From: CAZHHM01 sp964532225
Lineage (GTDB): Bacteria; Margulisbacteria; WOR-1; JAKLHX01
Assembly (NCBI GenBank): GCA_964532225.1
Contig: CAZHHM010000036.1
Location: forward strand, 1-7,866
DNA: 7,866 nt
Direction: 5' to 3'
Shown: positions 5,281-7,866 of the stretch, piece by piece
Position numbering within the stretch: the first letter of the stretch is position 1
Layout of the letters: each line of letters opens with the position of its first letter
Notes under the pieces: model-generated
What the model saw: only the letters and a program-made list of their open reading frames with translations
What the model was told of the DNA's origin: nothing
Databases searched by the model: none
Program-made: the position numbers and the translations under genes

Positions 5281-6363
5281 GTGACAGACAAAGCTGAAGA
5301 CAGCAAAAGATTCGCCAATATAAAAGTGTTCGGCGTGGGCGGCGCAGGTAACAACGCCGTCAACCGGATGATAGGTGCCGGACTTAAAGGCGTTGATTTC
5401 TGGGTGGCCAACACCGACATTCAGGCGCTTAACGTATCGCTTGCCGACAACAAAGTTCAGCTCGGTTCCAAGCTGACCAGGGGCCTGGGTGCCGGAGCTA
5501 ATGCGGAGATCGGCTCCAAAGCCGCCGAAGAATCACGCGAAGAGATAGCCAAAGCCATCGATAACGCCGACATGATCTTCCTTACCGCAGGTTTCGGCGG
5601 AGGCACCGGAACGGGCGCTACCCCTGTCATAGCAGAAGTCGCCAAGGACATGGGAGTTCTCACGATAGCCGTAGTTACCAAACCGTTCAAGTTCGAAGGT
5701 CCGGTGAGGATAGCCCAGGCAGATAACGGGATATCCGTACTTAAAGAAAAAGTAGATGCACTCATCGTTATCCCTAACGACAAACTGCTTCAGGTCATCG
5801 ACAAAAAGACATCTATCATTGACGCTTTCAAGGTAGCTGACGATGTTCTGAGACAGGGCGTAAAAGGCATTTCTGACCTCATTACCGTACCAGGCCTCAT
5901 CAACCTTGATTTTGCCGATGTCAGGACAATCATGATGGACGCAGGGTCGGCCATGATGGGCATAGGCATGGCGTCAGGGGACAACAGGGCTATTGAGGCC
6001 GCAGAGCAGGCTATTTCTTCTCCGCTGCTTGAGGAGACCATAACCGGCGCCAAGGGCGTTATCATGAATGTTACGGGCGGAAGCGACCTGACGCTTTACG
6101 AGATAAACGAGGCCGCCCAGGTAATATACAATGCCGTCGATCCTGATGCGAACATCATATTCGGCTCTGTCATCGATGAAAAGATGCAGGGCGATATACA
6201 GATAACCGTTATCGCTACCGGATTTAAACAAAAATATGACCAGCCTGCCGAGATATCAAGGCCTATGCCAAGGGTCGCCTCCCATATCGAGCCCAGACCG
6301 CAACAGCCTTCGGCAAGACCCGCTATAGACGTGCCTGACTTCCTTCAGAACATCCCCAGGTAG
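5281..6363 (+). CDS. ftsZ: cell division protein FtsZ
   Basis: Tubulin-like GTPase that polymerises into the cytokinetic Z ring at midcell. The 360 residues show the whole family pattern: IKVFGVGGAGNNAVNRM (14-30, nucleotide binding), NTDIQAL (44-50), the tubulin signature GGGTGTG (106-112), TKPFKFEGPVR (133-143), IPNDKLL (164-170), and the T7 catalytic loop NLDFADVRTIM (208-218, D213 completing the GTPase site of the next subunit). DIQITVIATGF (305-315) ends the globular core. A short proline-rich linker (about 316-348) leads to the C-terminal peptide DVPDFLQNIPR, the usual docking site for membrane tethers. The linker is short. Several stretches resemble cyanobacterial FtsZ. ftsA is not adjacent, so the tether partner is unknown from this window. 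It lies 100 bp after ftsQ with its own likely promoter. Confidence 0.97.
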   Translation: MTDKAEDSKRFANIKVFGVGGAGNNAVNRMIGAGLKGVDFWVANTDIQALNVSLADNKVQLGSKLTRGLGAGANAEIGSKAAEESREEIAKAIDNADMIFLTAGFGGGTGTGATPVIAEVAKDMGVLTIAVVTKPFKFEGPVRIAQADNGISVLKEKVDALIVIPNDKLLQVIDKKTSIIDAFKVADDVLRQGVKGISDLITVPGLINLDFADVRTIMMDAGSAMMGIGMASGDNRAIEAAEQAISSPLLEETITGAKGVIMNVTGGSDLTLYEINEAAQVIYNAVDPDANIIFGSVIDEKMQGDIQITVIATGFKQKYDQPAEISRPMPRVASHIEPRPQQPSARPAIDVPDFLQNIPR

Positions 6364-6419
6364 TACACAAAAAACATTTCCGGTCCTGAAGATCTCCTGA
6401 AATCCTGATCGGTTTGTAC

Positions 6420-6428
6420 TGATATATA
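6420..6428 (+). promoter_or_regulatory. possible extended -10 promoter of the terminal gene
   Basis: TGATATATA (TG extension and TATATA, 6423-6428) sits in an AT run of the 93-bp gap after ftsZ. Transcription would start near 6435. There is no good -35 at the right distance, and the alternating AT run can match by chance. Confidence 0.35.
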
Positions 6429-6441
6429 TATAGCAAACTAT

Positions 6442-6450
6442 AAGGAGGAG
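6442..6450 (+). promoter_or_regulatory. very strong ribosome binding site of the terminal gene
   Basis: AAGGAGGAG is close to a full Shine-Dalgarno consensus and lies 6 nt before ATG 6457. It is the best ribosome binding site in the window and implies high translation of the downstream gene. Confidence 0.8.
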
Positions 6451-6456
6451 CTTTTA

Positions 6457-7866
6457 ATGGGAGGTTCTGGAGGAGCAACAGCGACATTGTCGGGTTTCAG
6501 GGATAGGATGAGGAGCGGCATATCGGCTTATTACAGGAGAAACGGAGTTGCCGATCTTTATGCCTATAAAATGGGACTCGCTGAACACTTAAGAACAGCC
6601 AGAATGAACGGTATTGACCTGAAGGTCGAGCTTCAGAAACGTCAAAGCACTGTGCTTGATATCGGCAGCTATTCGACCACCCCCATGAACGACGGGTCCT
6701 TCATGATGATAGATACCAAGGCCATGGTCCCTGAGGTCATTCAGAGAGGCAATGCTTTGCTGTCAGAAGGCGGACTGGTATTTGAGGGGCATTATGCCGG
6801 ACTCGGCACAAGGCTTGAAAGCTCTAAGCCAAAGTTCAACATGACCTTTGACGACCTTCTTGGAGGGCTCAGCGTATTCAACTCAAGGATCGCCGACCCT
6901 AAGTACGCGTCTGACCCGACTTACACCGCTCTTGCAAAGAACATCAGTGCTGCCGGCGGCATTGATAATATACGCAATGAATACTCGGGAATATCCGACG
7001 CCACTTTGGGTGACATGATAATCATCGGCAAGGCATTCACTGTATATCAGGCAGCCCGCGACAGAGGCTACAGCGTTGAGGACGCCATGAGATCTGTAAG
7101 GCAGCTCAGGTTCAAGATCATCGTGAACCAGGATTCGGGGACCGCTATCGTGGACTCGTTCCTCCGTAACAGCTTTTACGGTCTTGATCCTGCAAACGTG
7201 CTCTTCATGGCACAGGCAAAACATCCCGTGCTGGAGGTCACTGAGAACGGGATGCTCGCCGAAGATGCTGAGCGCTCGTCGCAGGGCAACCACGGATTGA
7301 TCCCTTTCCAGTCCCTGCTTGACGGACAGTGGTTCCATTTCAGGAAAAATGACGGGTATTCGACCGAGGAAAAGCATCTGTCCGGCGTTGACTTTTCAAG
7401 CTGGCTAAAGACCCAAAGCGTTGAACTGGTAGGCAGCATAGAGGATACCGCCCAGCTGCTTTCGCCGATAAACACCGGGTATATCGGCCTGGTCTCTCAA
7501 TATGGTTCGCGTGATGGTATATCCTTTTTTATGAAGATGGTAGGACAGAAAAAAGACAATCCGCAAAAAGGCGGTTTCCTTGCTTCCATAAACGGAAGGA
7601 ATGCCGTACTTGAAACGGATACGACCCCATGGATAAAGAACACTGAGATAGAGTACCTTAACGAGAACAAGAACGCCATTTTTAATCCGATAAGGGCTCT
7701 GGTCAGCATATACCAAAGCGAAATGATCGACAACCTGCATCCAACATTCGTACTGCACGGATGGACCCCGGAGGGCGAGCCGATACTCAGGATAGAGCCG
7801 AAAGTCCCGCAGGGGGACAGGAACCTGTACCTGAATTCCATGTACCTGCAGTTCCTGCCAAAGGAA
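6457..7866 (+). CDS. UDPGP/UAP1-like sugar nucleotidyltransferase-like protein, 3' end missing
   Basis: The reading frame is open for 470 codons from ATG 6457 to the window edge with no stop, so the C-terminus is missing. I recognise no specific gene, but the order of motifs resembles UDP-sugar/UDP-HexNAc pyrophosphorylases (GT-A fold). AGLGTRLESSKPK (114-126) matches the nucleotide-binding G-x-G-T-R-L...P-K signature. LRFKIIVNQDSGTAIVDSFL (217-236) followed by YGLDPANVLFMAQAKHPVL (241-259) resembles the strand-helix-strand ending in F.Q...P. QGNHGLIPFQSLLDGQ (276-291) resembles the PGGHGD/GNGG substrate loop, and NPQKGGFLASINGRNAVLETD (368-388) resembles the K.GG....DG...VVE segment. The usual DN of the metal site appears only as SIEDT (327-331), so catalysis is uncertain. 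The glycine-rich N-terminus (MGGSGGATA) and about 100 residues before the signature are unassigned. No signal peptide or membrane segment is seen. Codon use resembles its neighbours. The reaction, if any, could be NTP plus sugar-1-phosphate to NDP-sugar. Confidence 0.6.
   Translation, partial: MGGSGGATATLSGFRDRMRSGISAYYRRNGVADLYAYKMGLAEHLRTARMNGIDLKVELQKRQSTVLDIGSYSTTPMNDGSFMMIDTKAMVPEVIQRGNALLSEGGLVFEGHYAGLGTRLESSKPKFNMTFDDLLGGLSVFNSRIADPKYASDPTYTALAKNISAAGGIDNIRNEYSGISDATLGDMIIIGKAFTVYQAARDRGYSVEDAMRSVRQLRFKIIVNQDSGTAIVDSFLRNSFYGLDPANVLFMAQAKHPVLEVTENGMLAEDAERSSQGNHGLIPFQSLLDGQWFHFRKNDGYSTEEKHLSGVDFSSWLKTQSVELVGSIEDTAQLLSPINTGYIGLVSQYGSRDGISFFMKMVGQKKDNPQKGGFLASINGRNAVLETDTTPWIKNTEIEYLNENKNAIFNPIRALVSIYQSEMIDNLHPTFVLHGWTPEGEPILRIEPKVPQGDRNLYLNSMYLQFLPKE

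Noticed and set aside
6421..6432. Alternating AT run as a replication or integration signal
   Set aside because: It is 11-12 bp of simple sequence in a promoter-like gap, with no iterons, DnaA boxes or attachment-site duplication nearby.
6883..7841. Long minus-strand frames opposite the terminal gene (164, 117 and 114 codons)
   Set aside because: They lie antisense to a 470-codon frame that has an excellent ribosome binding site and recognisable motifs; their translations show no domain pattern.

Overview
The window is a compact bacterial segment, roughly 45-50% G+C by eye, with seven convincing complete genes and one long gene that runs off the right edge. Peptidoglycan and divisome genes (ddl, ftsQ, ftsZ) show a walled bacterium. 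The order ddl-ftsQ-ftsZ with no ftsA, together with cyanobacterial-looking stretches in FtsZ (GVDFWVANTD, KLTRGLGAG, KAAEESREEI), points to a lineage related to Cyanobacteria. Candidates are Margulisbacteria/WOR-1 (Saganbacteria) or a similar uncultured group. This placement is inference from gene order and residue patterns only.

Layout, left to right. 119-1399 (+) is a guanine deaminase. 1462-2391 (+) is a class II fructose-bisphosphate aldolase, followed after 32 bp by a QueF-type preQ0 reductase (2424-2804, +). The two are probably co-transcribed, and the gap between them holds GGGAAC repeats. 2805-2940 is filled by an imperfect inverted-repeat element lying between convergent genes. 2941-3348 (-) is a GNAT acetyltransferase. 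It diverges from the ddl-ftsQ-ftsZ cluster (3481-6363, +), and the 132-bp divergent region carries overlapping promoters and two matched 18-bp palindromes. 6457-7866 (+, truncated) is a strongly translated-looking gene. I read its product as a divergent UDPGP/UAP1-type sugar nucleotidyltransferase-like protein.

The genes serve purine salvage, central carbon metabolism, tRNA queuosine synthesis and cell-wall/division functions. The clearest functional unit is ddl-ftsQ-ftsZ: the wall-precursor dipeptide ligase, the divisome scaffold and the Z-ring tubulin. ddl and ftsQ overlap by 4 bp, and ftsZ has an additional promoter of its own. Most of the predicted promoters share a TGn-extended -10 element. 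There is no gene-free stretch longer than 300 bp, and I saw no tRNA, rRNA, CRISPR array, transposase or convincing intrinsic terminator.

The items most worth a second look are the divergent nucleotidyltransferase at the right edge, the altered C-terminal motif of Ddl, the twin CCGA...TCGG palindromes upstream of ddl, and the apparently leaderless GNAT gene.
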